This document shows, one piece after another, positions 1 to 8,369 of a DNA stretch of 43,307 nucleotides. The notes under the pieces are model-generated. The model had not been told where the DNA came from and did not search any database. It saw only the letters and a list, made by a program, of their open reading frames with translations. Both the position numbers and the translations under genes were made by a program. Source of the stretch: an uncultured Clostridia bacterium (GTDB taxonomy: Bacteria > Bacillota > Clostridia > Oscillospirales > Acutalibacteraceae); contig CANQMH010000008.1 of assembly GCA_947624865.1 (NCBI GenBank), positions 1-43,307 of the forward strand, given 5' to 3'. Every line of letters begins with the position of its first letter. Position 1 is the stretch's first letter.

Positions 1-1155
1 CAGCCGCTTGTTATGCGTTATGTAAAGGGTACTCTTTCAGTTGCCCACAACGGAAACCTTACCAATGCAATTGAAATTCGCCGACAGCTTGAACAGCGTG
101 GTGCGATTTTTCAGACGACAATTGATTCTGAGGTAATCTGTTACGTCATCGCTCGCGAAAGACTGAAGTGCCATACTGTTGAGGACGCTGTTGCACGCTC
201 AATGGAAGTGCTTAAAGGAGCGTATTCATTGCTGGTAATGAGTCCGAGAAAAATTATAGCTGCACGTGACCCTCACGGATTTCGTCCGCTGTGTATGGGC
301 AGATACAACAAATCCATTGTATTTGCAAGTGAAAGCGCGGCTCTTGACGCCTGCGGAGCGGAGTTTGTCCGCGACGTTGAACCCGGTGAAATTGTTGTTG
401 TTGACCATAACGGCGTTCGCAGCATAAAGCCTGATTTTGCTGAAAAGAAAAAGTCACTTTGTATATTTGAATACATTTATTTTGCCAGAAGTGACTCGTT
501 TATAGACGGAGTAAGCGTTTATGAATCAAGAAAACAGGCAGGCAGAATTCTTGCAAGAACCTTCCCCGTAGAGGCCGATATGGTAATAGGCGTTCCCGAA
601 TCGGGAATTGACGCAGCAATCGGCTACAGCGAGGAATCGGGAATCCCATATGAAAAGGCAATTGTAAAGAACAGTTACATAGGCAGAACCTTTATTAAAC
701 CAAGTCAAAAAGAACGTATGAAAAGTGTAAAAATAAAGCTCAATCCGATTGCCGATATGGTTAAGGGAAAGCGAGTAGTTATGATTGACGACAGTATTGT
801 GCGCGGCACAACTGTCGACAGAATTGTAACTATGCTAAGAGAAGCAGGAGCAAAGGAAGTACATATGAGAATAAGCTCACCGCCGTTTATGTGGCCCTGC
901 TATTACGGAACCGATATTCCGTCGCGCGGAGAACTCATAGCCTGCAATCACTCTATTGAAGAAATAACAAAACTCAGCGGAGCTGATTCACTCGGTTATC
1001 TCCCTGTAGAATCTCTTCATGAGATGATAAACTATGCCCCCGTAGGTTTCTGCAACGGCTGCTTTACAGGAAAATACCCTGCTGCAATTACTAAGGAAAC
1101 CTTTAAGGGTAAAGAACGCGGCGGTATGAATTTTGACAATAAAAACAAGTGCTGA
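1..1155 (+). CDS. purF: amidophosphoribosyltransferase, 5'-truncated by window edge
   Basis: Catalyses the first committed step of de novo purine synthesis, turning PRPP and glutamine into 5-phosphoribosylamine in the cytoplasm. The frame is open from base 1, so the start codon, the N-terminal nucleophile Cys and the first part of the glutaminase domain lie outside the window. Seen here are the glutaminase remainder (AHNGNLTN near the start), the PRPP-binding loop VMIDDSIVRGTT (about residues 260-272 of the visible part), and four Cys in the contexts SLCIFEYIYFARSDS, LIACNHS and GFCNGC. These match the 4Fe-4S ligands of the Bacillus-type enzyme. purB follows after 49 bp with its own GAAAGGA ribosome site, so purF-purB-purA-guaA may be co-transcribed. 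Confident. Confidence 0.97.
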   Translation, partial: QPLVMRYVKGTLSVAHNGNLTNAIEIRRQLEQRGAIFQTTIDSEVICYVIARERLKCHTVEDAVARSMEVLKGAYSLLVMSPRKIIAARDPHGFRPLCMGRYNKSIVFASESAALDACGAEFVRDVEPGEIVVVDHNGVRSIKPDFAEKKKSLCIFEYIYFARSDSFIDGVSVYESRKQAGRILARTFPVEADMVIGVPESGIDAAIGYSEESGIPYEKAIVKNSYIGRTFIKPSQKERMKSVKIKLNPIADMVKGKRVVMIDDSIVRGTTVDRIVTMLREAGAKEVHMRISSPPFMWPCYYGTDIPSRGELIACNHSIEEITKLSGADSLGYLPVESLHEMINYAPVGFCNGCFTGKYPAAITKETFKGKERGGMNFDNKNKC

Positions 1156-1204
1156 ATTGTTTAGCGGATAACTTCGTATAAACGGACTTGAAAGGATGTA
1201 AATA

Positions 1205-2641
1205 ATGGTAAAAGATACTTACGAATCACCCTTGTCATCGCGTTATGCAAGCAGGGAAATGAAATACATATTTTCTCCCGATAAAAAATTTAAAACATGG
1301 AGAAAGCTCTGGATTGCTCTTGCAGAGTCCGAAATGGAACTTGGACTTCCAATAACTCAGGCTCAGATTGACGAACTCAAAGCTCATGCCGATGACATTA
1401 ATTATGAGGTAGCTCAGGAGAGAGAAAAGCTTGTACGCCACGATGTAATGTCTCATGTTTACGCTTACGGTGTTCAGTGTCCCAATGCAAAAGGCATAAT
1501 TCATCTCGGCGCAACTTCATGTTATGTCGGTGATAATACTGACATAATTTTAATGACTGAAGGTTTACAGCTTATCAGAAATAAGCTTGTCACCGTTATC
1601 CGCAATCTTTCAAAGTTTGCAGAAGAGTACAAGGCTTTGCCGACTCTTGCGTTTACTCATTTTCAGCCTGCTCAGCCTACTACTGTAGGAAAGAGGGCAA
1701 CGCTTTGGATTCAGGAACTTCTTATGGATTTAGAAGATGTTGAGTATCAGCTATCAAAGGCAAAACTTCTCGGTTCTAAGGGAACAACCGGCACTCAGGC
1801 AAGCTTTCTTGAGCTTTTTGACGGCGACCACGAAAAATGCAAACAGCTTGATAAGAAAATCGCTGAGAAAATGGGTTATCAGGCTTGTTTTCCTGTTTCG
1901 GGACAGACTTATTCAAGAAAACTTGATTCTCAGTTCCTTAATATTCTTGCGGGAATTGCTCAGTCTGCTGCTAAGTTCTCAAATGACATCAGACTTTTAC
2001 AGCATCTCAAAGAGATTGAAGAACCGTTTGAGAAAAATCAGATTGGCTCTTCAGCTATGGCTTACAAGCGCAATCCAATGCGCAGCGAACGTATAGGTTC
2101 GCTTTCAAGATACGTTATGTGCGACGTTTTAAACGGTTATTTTACCACAGCAACGCAGTGGTTTGAAAGAACTCTCGACGATTCTGCCAACAAACGCCTG
2201 AGCGTCCCCGAAGCATTTCTTGCTGTTGACGGAATTCTTTCGCTTTATGCTAATGTTGCGGACGGACTTGTGGTTTATCCAAAGGTTATTGAACAGCGCC
2301 TCAGAAAAGAGCTTCCGTTTATGGCAACAGAGAATATAATGATGGATGCAGTTAAAAAAAGAGGGGCAGACAGACAGCAGCTTCATGAAAGAATCCGAGT
2401 ACACTCGATGGCGGCTTCAAAGGTAATCAAGGAAGAGGGCGGAGAAAATGACCTTCTTCAGCGCATAGCTGATGACGATGCTTTCGGTGTAACTCTTGAT
2501 GAACTTGAAAACATTTTGCAGCCTGAAAAATACACAGGCAGAGCAAAAGAACAGACAGAGGACTTCATTAATGAAAATGTAAAGCCTGTTCTTGACAAGT
2601 ACAAGGACATTGAGTCTGACAGACCCGAAATTAATGTTTAA
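1205..2641 (+). CDS. purB: adenylosuccinate lyase
   Basis: Cleaves SAICAR and adenylosuccinate, releasing fumarate, in IMP and AMP synthesis. The 478-aa length is normal for the longer class of this family. The fumarate-lyase signature appears as GSSAMAYKRNP in the C-terminal half, preceded by the conserved HLGATS and THFQPAQPTT segments that carry active-site residues. GAAAGGA lies just upstream of the ATG. It is sandwiched between purF and purA, the next AMP-branch enzyme, which fits a purine cluster. Nothing unusual seen. Confidence 0.97.
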   Translation: MVKDTYESPLSSRYASREMKYIFSPDKKFKTWRKLWIALAESEMELGLPITQAQIDELKAHADDINYEVAQEREKLVRHDVMSHVYAYGVQCPNAKGIIHLGATSCYVGDNTDIILMTEGLQLIRNKLVTVIRNLSKFAEEYKALPTLAFTHFQPAQPTTVGKRATLWIQELLMDLEDVEYQLSKAKLLGSKGTTGTQASFLELFDGDHEKCKQLDKKIAEKMGYQACFPVSGQTYSRKLDSQFLNILAGIAQSAAKFSNDIRLLQHLKEIEEPFEKNQIGSSAMAYKRNPMRSERIGSLSRYVMCDVLNGYFTTATQWFERTLDDSANKRLSVPEAFLAVDGILSLYANVADGLVVYPKVIEQRLRKELPFMATENIMMDAVKKRGADRQQLHERIRVHSMAASKVIKEEGGENDLLQRIADDDAFGVTLDELENILQPEKYTGRAKEQTEDFINENVKPVLDKYKDIESDRPEINV

Positions 2642-2712
2642 TGTTAATCTGTAATTACATATTTATAATAAATTTATTGTGTTATTGTAAAGAATAGAAG
2701 GAGTTAGTATTT

Positions 2713-3990
2713 ATGGTTAAGGCAATTGTAGGTGCCAATTGGGGCGATGAGGGAAAAGGTAAAATTACCGATGTACTTGCAAATGACAGCGACATTGTAA
2801 TCCGTTTTCAGGGCGGAGCAAACGCAGGTCACACTATCGTAAATGATTACGGCAAATTTGCACTTCATCAACTTCCGTCAGGTGTTTTTCATCAGAATAT
2901 AACCAATATAATCGGCAACGGTGTAGCTTTCAGTGTAGAAAACTTTGTAAAGGAAATGGCTCATCTTGAAGAAAGAGGAGTACCTCAGCCTAATGTTATT
3001 ATTTCTGACAGAGCACAGATTGTAATGCCTTATCATGTTGCATTTGACTGCTACGAAGAAGAACGTCTCGGCAAAAACTCTTTTGGTTCAACCAAAAGCG
3101 GTATTGCTCCGTTCTATTCAGATAAATATTCAAAAATCGGATTTCAGATTAACGAGCTTTATGATGACCCCGATTCCTTAAAAGAGAAAATTCATCATGC
3201 GCTTGAAATCAAAAATGCAACTCTTAAAAATCTTTACAATAAACCTCCAATTACTGAAGAAGAAGTGTTTGACAAATTAATGGAATATAAGGAACTCCTA
3301 GCTCCATATGTAGGAGACGCGTTTACTTTTATTCATAAGGCTTTAAAAGAAGGCAAGAATATTCTTCTTGAAGGGCAGCTCGGTTCACTCAAGGATACAG
3401 ATTTTGGAATATATCCAATGGTAACCTCGTCGAACACAATCGCAGGTTACGGCGCAGTCGGTGCAGGCATTCCTCCATATGAGATCAAAGAGATTATCAC
3501 CGTAGTAAAAGCATATTCAAGTGCGGTTGGCGCAGGAGAGTTTGTATCTGAAATATTCGGCGACGAAGCAGATGAACTTCGCAGACGCGGCGGCGACGGC
3601 GGAGAATTCGGAGCAACAACGGGCAGACCACGACGTATGGGTTGGCTTGACCTTGTCGCAACACGTTACGGATGTATGGTACAGGGAGCTACTCAGGTGG
3701 CGTTTACAGTCCTTGATGTTCTCGGATATCTTGATGAAATCCCGGTTTGTGTTGGCTACGAACTGGACGGTGAGATAATAGACTACTTTCCGTCAACAAC
3801 AAAACTTAAAAGGTGTAAGCCTGTACTTAAAAAACTTAAAGGCTGGAAATGCTCAATTTCCGGAATTTCAGAGTATAATAAGCTTCCTAAGGAATGCCGT
3901 GAGTACATTGAATTTGCGGAAAAAGAAATCGGAGTTCCGATTACAATGGTATCAAACGGACCGGCAAGAAGCGATATAATTTACAGATGA
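2713..3990 (+). CDS. purA: adenylosuccinate synthetase
   Basis: GTP-dependent ligation of aspartate to IMP, first step of the AMP branch; the product is handed to PurB encoded upstream. The N-terminal GANWGDEGKGK loop and NAGHTIV are diagnostic, as is the later TTGRPRRMGWLD segment. Length 425 aa is typical. The ATG is preceded by AGAAGGAG at a good distance. A hairpin follows 32 bp after the stop and may partly terminate the message before guaA. Confidence 0.97.
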   Translation: MVKAIVGANWGDEGKGKITDVLANDSDIVIRFQGGANAGHTIVNDYGKFALHQLPSGVFHQNITNIIGNGVAFSVENFVKEMAHLEERGVPQPNVIISDRAQIVMPYHVAFDCYEEERLGKNSFGSTKSGIAPFYSDKYSKIGFQINELYDDPDSLKEKIHHALEIKNATLKNLYNKPPITEEEVFDKLMEYKELLAPYVGDAFTFIHKALKEGKNILLEGQLGSLKDTDFGIYPMVTSSNTIAGYGAVGAGIPPYEIKEIITVVKAYSSAVGAGEFVSEIFGDEADELRRRGGDGGEFGATTGRPRRMGWLDLVATRYGCMVQGATQVAFTVLDVLGYLDEIPVCVGYELDGEIIDYFPSTTKLKRCKPVLKKLKGWKCSISGISEYNKLPKECREYIEFAEKEIGVPITMVSNGPARSDIIYR

Positions 3991-4022
3991 TTAAGTGCTA
4001 ATCGAGAGATTAGTATAAGTAA

Positions 4023-4047
4023 ATACCGCACATATTTTGTGCGGTAT
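4023..4047 (+). terminator. hairpin between purA and guaA, possible weak terminator or attenuator
   Basis: ATACCGCAC (4023-4031) pairs perfectly with GTGCGGTAT (4039-4047) around a 7-nt loop, followed by a T-rich but interrupted tract. It could limit readthrough from purA into guaA. No alternative pairing partner was found, so it is called a weak terminator rather than a riboswitch. Confidence 0.5.
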
Positions 4048-4074
4048 TGTTTAACTGAAAGGATGTTTAATGAA

Positions 4075-5622
4075 ATGGGGAACAAGGAAACTGTTATTGT
4101 GCTTGACTTCGGCGGTCAATATAATCAGCTGATTGCAAGAAGAGTCCGCGAATGCAACGTGTATTGTGAAATTTTGCCTTATACGGTCGATATACAGAAA
4201 ATCAAAGATTTATCTCCTAAGGGTATCATTTTTACAGGCGGACCAAACAGCGTTTATGATGAAACATCACCGCATTACAGCCCTGAGATATTCAAACTCG
4301 GCATTCCGATACTCGGTATATGCTATGGTTGTCAGCTTATGGCATATGCTCTCGGTGGAGTAGTAACCCCTGCAGCTGATAATTCGTCAAGTGAGTACGG
4401 CAAAACCGATACTTTCTATAATACTGATGATGTGCTCTTTCAGGGACTGCCCGACAGCGGTGTTTCATGGATGAGCCACCGTGACTATATCAGTAAAGTT
4501 CCTGAAGGCTTTTCAGTTACGGCAACTACAGCCGTTTGCCCAACTGCCGCAATGTCCTGCCCTGACAAAAAACTCTACGGAGTGCAGTTTCATCCTGAAG
4601 TTAATCACACCGATAACGGCAAATTAATGCTTAAATCTTTCCTTTATAATGTATGCGGATGCAGGGGAGAGTGGAAAATGGAGAGCTTCATTGATACGAC
4701 CGTGCAACAGCTTAAAGAGCAGATCGGAAATAAGGGAGTAGTTCTCGGATTGTCTGGCGGAGTTGATTCGTCTGTTGCCGCAGCGCTTCTGAGTAAGGCT
4801 GTGGGAAAACAGTTGACTTGTGTATTTGTTGACCAGGGACTTATGCGAAAAGATGAAGGCGATTATGTTGAGGAAACATTTACAAAGTTGTTTGATATGA
4901 ACTTTGTACGCATAAATTGTCAGGAGGACTTTCTTTCAAAACTCAAAGGCGTGGCAGAGCCTGAAGAAAAGAGAAAAATTATAGGAACCGAATTTTACAA
5001 AGTGTTCTGGGATAAAATCAGAGAAAACTACGGAAGCGGATTTTTTGCACAAGGCACAATTTATCCTGACCGAATTGAAAGCGGCAAGGGAGATGCGGCA
5101 AAAATTAAAACTCACCATAATCAAGTTGGAATTCCGAGTGACATTAATTTCGAATCAGTTATAGAACCTTTAAAAGATTTGTTTAAAGATGAAGTAAGAG
5201 AAGTCGGAGAAAAGCTCGGCTTACCTCATGAACTTGTATGGCGTCAGCCTTTCCCGGGACCGGGTCTTGGTGTGCGTGTTATCGGAGAGGTTACTGCGGA
5301 TAAGGTTCGTATTTTGCAGGAAGCTGATGCAATTCTGCGTGATGAAATGGATAAATGCGGATATGCCGAACAGATGAGCCAGTTTTTTGCAGTTTTGCCG
5401 GGCGTGAAAACTGTCGGAGTAATGGGTGACGCGCGTACATATGACGAACTTGTTGCTATCAGAGCGGTTACAACTGATGATTTTATGACTGCCGACTGGG
5501 CAAAAATTCCTTATGAAATACTCGGACGTGTTTCAAACCGAATTATCAATGAAGTCGACCATGTCAACCGCGTAGTTTACGATATAACATCAAAACCTCC
5601 GGGAACAGTAGAGTGGGAATGA
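4075..5622 (+). CDS. guaA: GMP synthase (glutamine-hydrolysing)
   Basis: Amidates XMP to GMP using glutamine and ATP. Domain order is class I glutamine amidotransferase (nucleophile Cys in GICYGCQLM, His/Glu in QFHPEVNHT), ATP-pyrophosphatase (P-loop [12 protein letters not shown]), then the C-terminal dimerisation domain ending PPGTVEWE. I start at the ATG at 4075, which sits 12 bases past the GAAAGGA site and gives 515 aa, the usual length. Upstream in-frame starts at 4039 and 4063 lie inside the intergenic hairpin or overlap the ribosome site. The extreme 3' end of guaA is a recognised integration site for genomic islands, and an integrase gene lies 1.1 kb downstream. Confidence 0.97.
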   Translation: MGNKETVIVLDFGGQYNQLIARRVRECNVYCEILPYTVDIQKIKDLSPKGIIFTGGPNSVYDETSPHYSPEIFKLGIPILGICYGCQLMAYALGGVVTPAADNSSSEYGKTDTFYNTDDVLFQGLPDSGVSWMSHRDYISKVPEGFSVTATTAVCPTAAMSCPDKKLYGVQFHPEVNHTDNGKLMLKSFLYNVCGCRGEWKMESFIDTTVQQLKEQIGNKGVVLGLSGGVDSSVAAALLSKAVGKQLTCVFVDQGLMRKDEGDYVEETFTKLFDMNFVRINCQEDFLSKLKGVAEPEEKRKIIGTEFYKVFWDKIRENYGSGFFAQGTIYPDRIESGKGDAAKIKTHHNQVGIPSDINFESVIEPLKDLFKDEVREVGEKLGLPHELVWRQPFPGPGLGVRVIGEVTADKVRILQEADAILRDEMDKCGYAEQMSQFFAVLPGVKTVGVMGDARTYDELVAIRAVTTDDFMTADWAKIPYEILGRVSNRIINEVDHVNRVVYDITSKPPGTVEWE

Positions 5623-5680
5623 TTTCATACCCTTAAAAAAGCCCATAAGATAAGGTTTTTCGTCGCTTTGCTACCCTCAG

Positions 5681-5699
5681 TGGCAACAAAATGGCAACA
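5681..5699 (+). repeat. paired direct repeat next to guaA, candidate integrase arm sites
   Basis: TGGCAACA occurs twice, at 5681-5688 and 5692-5699, one helical turn apart, about 60 bp past the guaA stop. Paired octamers at this position fit arm-type binding sites of tyrosine integrases. A near-identical pair (TGACAACA) lies at 13948 and 13958, near the proposed other end of the island. The integrase link is inference. Confidence 0.4.
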
Positions 5700-5721
5700 T
5701 TATTTGAATTATTGTAAAAGT

Positions 5722-5762
5722 AAAGAGCTATCTGACAAGTTGAAGTCAGATAGCTCTTTTTG
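5722..5762. terminator. bidirectional intrinsic terminator
   Basis: A 15-bp perfect stem, AAAGAGCTATCTGAC (5722-5736) with GTCAGATAGCTCTTT (5745-5759), 8-nt loop, followed by T-tract on the plus strand and a TTTACTTTT stretch on the minus strand. It lies between convergent guaA and the XRE regulator gene and can stop both. Confidence 0.85.
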
Positions 5763-5776
5763 CGTTTATATGCAAA

Positions 5777-6229
5777 TCATTTGATATTACTTGCAGGATA
5801 GTTATAACGCCAATTGTCGTATTCCTCTTTGGTAATTTCCCCGTTTCTGAGCTTGTTGGCTTGTTCTTTCCACGCAGAGAACATCTCAAACATCGTTATG
5901 TAATTTGTACCCATTCCCTTGTCTAAGTGCAGGCATACTTCTCCGTCAAGCTCGGTGATTTTAAGACCGTATAAGTCTTCGAGGGTAAATAAAGTGTGCA
6001 TAAGACCGTTGTAGCTGTCTATATCGGGAACAGTTAAAGCCTGTGGGGATACTTCAAATACCTTTGCAAGTGTATTTATTAAATCAGCTTTCGGTGTTCT
6101 TGAGCCGCTTTCATACTGCGCCATACGAATATCAGCTGTCTTTTCAGGAAAACCCACTTGAATACCCAAATACTTTTGAGTCATACCTCTTAAATTTCTA
6201 AAGAAACGGATTCTTTCACCGATTGCCAT
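5777..6229 (-). CDS. XRE-family transcriptional repressor of the mobile element
   Basis: A 150-aa cytoplasmic DNA-binding protein. An N-terminal Cro/CI-type helix-turn-helix spans about residues 3-62 (IGERIRFFRNLRGMTQKYLG, then DIRMAQYESGSRTPK). The C-terminal half has no recognised domain. The start at 6229 follows an AGGAGG site; a longer in-frame extension would run through the promoter. It is divergent from xis-int, and both promoters contain the same decamer, GCTTAGTATA, so it probably represses itself and the recombination genes, as immunity repressors of integrative elements do. The regulatory role is inferred from position. Confidence 0.85.
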   Translation of the reverse strand: MAIGERIRFFRNLRGMTQKYLGIQVGFPEKTADIRMAQYESGSRTPKADLINTLAKVFEVSPQALTVPDIDSYNGLMHTLFTLEDLYGLKITELDGEVCLHLDKGMGTNYITMFEMFSAWKEQANKLRNGEITKEEYDNWRYNYPASNIK

Positions 6230-6263
6230 TATAATTCCTCCTAACGATCTATTGATAATATAT

Positions 6264-6292
6264 ATTATACAGGTACGCTTAGTATATGTCAA
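6264..6292 (-). promoter_or_regulatory. promoter of the XRE repressor gene with operator copy 1
   Basis: On the minus strand TTGACA (6292-6287) and TATAAT (6269-6264) are separated by exactly 17 bp, a full consensus sigma-A promoter. The decamer GCTTAGTATA (plus strand 6277-6286) lies in the spacer. Confidence 0.8.
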
Positions 6293-6334
6293 TAAAACAA
6301 AAGCAAATAAAGTTAACATTCTTTCAAAAACCAC

Positions 6335-6363
6335 TTGACTTTACTGAATTTGCTTAGTATAAT
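6335..6363 (+). promoter_or_regulatory. promoter of xis-int with operator copy 2
   Basis: TTGACT (6335-6340), 17-bp spacer, TATAAT (6358-6363). The second copy of GCTTAGTATA (6352-6361) overlaps the spacer and the -10, so a bound repressor would block polymerase. The two operator copies are 75 bp apart in direct orientation. Confidence 0.75.
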
Positions 6364-6411
6364 AATAATACACACTTAAACTAATAGCGTTAAGTTCACG
6401 AAAATTGAATA

Positions 6412-6480
6412 ACCGTCGTACACCACGGTAATGGTGTACCCGCTCGGGCAAATCGGAAGGCGGTCAGAAAGTATTCCGAT
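6412..6480 (+). promoter_or_regulatory. structured 5' leader upstream of xis
   Basis: Between the promoter and xis lie a perfect 8-bp hairpin, GTACACCA (6418-6425) with TGGTGTAC (6432-6439), a small CCCG/CGGG hairpin just after it, an outer ACCG/CGGT pairing (6412-6415 with 6461-6464), and ATCGGAA (6452-6458) with TTCCGAT (6474-6480). This could be a leader RNA or a protein binding region. No terminator was seen. Function unknown. Confidence 0.45.
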
Positions 6481-6527
6481 ACTAAATAAAGAATTACAAT
6501 AGAAAACCAGCTGAAAGAGGTGATTTT

Positions 6528-6722
6528 ATGACAGCAAAAACTTTTATGAGCGTTGATGAGGTAGCCAACGAATTAGGTATCTCAAAATCTTACGCTTACA
6601 AAATCGTACAGAGATTAAATTATGAATTAAAAGCAAAGGGATTTATCACAATCTCAGGACGAGTCAATAAACAATATTTTTTAGAGCGCACCTGTTACGG
6701 TGCAGCTGAGAAAGAGAGGTAA
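6528..6722 (+). CDS. xis: excisionase-like helix-turn-helix protein
   Basis: A 64-aa winged-helix or MerR-like DNA-binding protein (SVDEVANELGISKSYAYKIVQRLN). Small proteins of this type directly upstream of a tyrosine integrase usually act as recombination directionality factors. It is preceded by GAAAGAGGTG and followed after 5 bp by the integrase gene, so the two are co-transcribed. The function is inferred from fold and position. Confidence 0.8.
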   Translation: MTAKTFMSVDEVANELGISKSYAYKIVQRLNYELKAKGFITISGRVNKQYFLERTCYGAAEKER

Positions 6723-6727
6723 TAAAA

Positions 6728-7801
6728 ATGGCAGTTTACAAAGAAGAAAAAACAAACACTTGGCGTGTGATTTACCGCTACACTGATTGGAACGGTGAAC
6801 GAAAGCAGTCACAGAAACGAGGATTTAAAACTAAGCGTGAAGCACAAGCTTGGGAGCGAGAACAGCTTAATAAAATGGGTTCTGATTTAGATATGACTTT
6901 CAAAAGCTTTGTAGAGCACTATACCGAAGATATGAGAGTTCGCATTAAAGAAAATACTTGGGCAACCAAAGAACACATTATTGAATCGAAGCTGATGCCG
7001 TATTTCGGAAAGCTGAAAATGTGCAACATCACTGCCCAGCAAGTCATTAGCTGGCAAAATGAGATGATGAACTACAAGGATGAAAACGGTAAAAGGTACT
7101 CCCCTGTATATCTGAAAACAATTCATAATCAGCTCAGCGCAATTTTCAATCACGCAGCTAAGTACTACAATCTGAGAGAAAATCCGTGTGTGAAAGCCGG
7201 CAGTATGGGCAAGAAGAAAAACCGAGAAATGCTCTTTTGGACAAAAGACGAGTACCTGAAATTTTCAGAAGCAGTGATGGATAAGCCGATTTCTTTCTAT
7301 GCCTTTGAAGTGCTTTACTGGACAGGCATTCGTGAGGGTGAACTTTTGGCTTTAACTCCTGCTGACTTCGATTTTGAGAAGCACACAATGGCAATTAATA
7401 AATCATTTCAGCATTTAAACGGCAGAGATTTAATCACTACTCCGAAAACGGAAAAGAGCAATCGAGTGATCAAGATACCTAAGTTTCTCGCAGAAGAAAT
7501 GCAGGAATATTTGAAATCACTTTATAATGTACAACCGCAGGACCGAATGTTCCCGATTACAAAAAGCTATCTGTACCGTGAGATGCAGAGGGGATCAAAG
7601 GAAAGCGGCGTAAAGCGCATCAGAATACACAATATCCGACACAGCCACGTCAGTCATCTGATTGAATTAGGTTTTTCTCCTACAGCAATCGCCGACAGAG
7701 TAGGACACGAAAGCATTGATATTACGCTTAACTATGCACACCTGTTTCCGTCAAAGCAAGCGGAAATGGCAGATAAATTGGATTTGGAAAGGGGTTATTA
7801 A
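6728..7801 (+). CDS. int: tyrosine recombinase integrase (Tn916/ICE type)
   Basis: Site-specific DNA recombinase of 357 aa. The N-terminus (residues 1-45, WRVIYRYTDWNGERKQS then KTKREAQAWE) is the AP2-like arm-binding domain. It is followed by a SAM-like core-binding domain and the catalytic domain with Arg202 (TGIREGEL), His301 and Arg304 (HNIRHSH), and the nucleophile Tyr336 (TLNYAHLF). The full catalytic set is present, so the enzyme looks intact. It follows xis and precedes a MobC-like gene with a 1-bp gap. Its attachment site is probably the guaA 3' end. Confidence 0.95.
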   Translation: MAVYKEEKTNTWRVIYRYTDWNGERKQSQKRGFKTKREAQAWEREQLNKMGSDLDMTFKSFVEHYTEDMRVRIKENTWATKEHIIESKLMPYFGKLKMCNITAQQVISWQNEMMNYKDENGKRYSPVYLKTIHNQLSAIFNHAAKYYNLRENPCVKAGSMGKKKNREMLFWTKDEYLKFSEAVMDKPISFYAFEVLYWTGIREGELLALTPADFDFEKHTMAINKSFQHLNGRDLITTPKTEKSNRVIKIPKFLAEEMQEYLKSLYNVQPQDRMFPITKSYLYREMQRGSKESGVKRIRIHNIRHSHVSHLIELGFSPTAIADRVGHESIDITLNYAHLFPSKQAEMADKLDLERGY

Positions 7802-7802
7802 A

Positions 7803-8129
7803 ATGTCAGCGAAAAATTTAGATAACCGAAATCGTTGGAGAAGTAAAACGATTGGATTTAGAGTGTCGCCAGAAGAGAACGAGCAAATCAATATTTTAGT
7901 TCGTCTTTCAGGGTTAACTAAGCAGGACTATATCACAAGACGGCTTCTATGTCGAGATGTGGTCGTGCAGGGTAACCCGAGAGTGTATAAGGCTCTCCGC
8001 AATCAGCTTGCCGCCGTCCTCGATGAGTTAAAGCGAATTGAAGCAGGCAGAGGGATAGACGATGAACTCCTCAATACAATTGAACTGATTTCAGGTATTC
8101 TCGGGGGGTATGAAAGGGATAGATTATGA
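7803..8129 (+). CDS. MobC-like relaxosome accessory / ribbon-helix-helix protein
   Basis: A 108-aa basic protein with an N-terminal ribbon-helix-helix-like segment (TIGFRVSPEENEQINILVRL, then TKQDYITRRLL) like MobC accessory proteins that help a relaxase at oriT. The start at 7803 immediately follows the integrase stop and has GAAAGGGG upstream. No relaxase gene follows; instead there is a pair of hairpins resembling an oriT and then toxin-antitoxin genes, suggesting the relaxase was lost or must act in trans. An alternative is a general transcriptional regulator of the same fold. Confidence 0.65.
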   Translation: MSAKNLDNRNRWRSKTIGFRVSPEENEQINILVRLSGLTKQDYITRRLLCRDVVVQGNPRVYKALRNQLAAVLDELKRIEAGRGIDDELLNTIELISGILGGYERDRL

Positions 8130-8208
8130 TGAGAATGGTGATAAAAAGAACGGTAACTGTTCAGACTGTTCGTGTTTTTGCTCTATCAAAAGTAATGACG
8201 AATGTTAA
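8110..8208 (+). CDS. 32-aa cysteine-rich small ORF overlapping the MobC-like gene
   Basis: The ATG at 8110 follows a run of six G directly upstream and the ORF overlaps the preceding gene by 20 bp. The predicted peptide has five Cys in its second half (CSDCSCFC plus a final C), an arrangement that could bind metal. It may be a genuine microprotein or the surviving 5' end of a larger mobilization gene that was deleted. Family unknown. Confidence 0.35.
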   Translation: MKGIDYDENGDKKNGNCSDCSCFCSIKSNDEC

Positions 8209-8230
8209 TAGTTATGTCTTTCCAAGCACT

Positions 8231-8273
8231 GAATTTGGCTATCCAAATTCGCTTGTTAGGGGATAGCCCCTAA
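8231..8273 (+). other. tandem hairpins with complementary loops, candidate oriT
   Basis: Hairpin 1 pairs GAATTTGG (8231-8238) with CCAAATTC (8243-8250), loop CTAT. Hairpin 2 pairs TTAGGGG (8256-8262) with CCCCTAA (8267-8273), loop ATAG. The two loops are complementary, and the 8-mers GGCTATCC (8237-8244) and GGATAGCC (8261-8268) are exact reverse complements, so the hairpins can also pair with each other. The position right after a MobC-like gene fits a transfer origin. No nic site can be assigned. Confidence 0.45.
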
Positions 8274-8319
8274 GACCTCATTAATAAAACAAGGTTGCAA
8301 TATTGTCAATCATCTTATC

Positions 8320-8348
8320 TTGACAAAAGGTCGGTACACCGATATAAT
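8320..8348 (+). promoter_or_regulatory. promoter and operator of the antitoxin-like gene
   Basis: TTGACA (8320-8325), 17-bp spacer, TATAAT (8343-8348). The spacer contains the perfect inverted repeat TCGGT-AC-ACCGA (8331-8342), a likely binding site for the helix-turn-helix protein encoded next, giving autorepression as in hip-type systems. Confidence 0.75.
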
Positions 8349-8369
8349 ATAATAAAGGAGTTGATGATT

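Noticed and set aside
8231..8273. The twin hairpins as ordinary terminators
   Set aside because: Neither is followed by a T tract; the loop complementarity points elsewhere.
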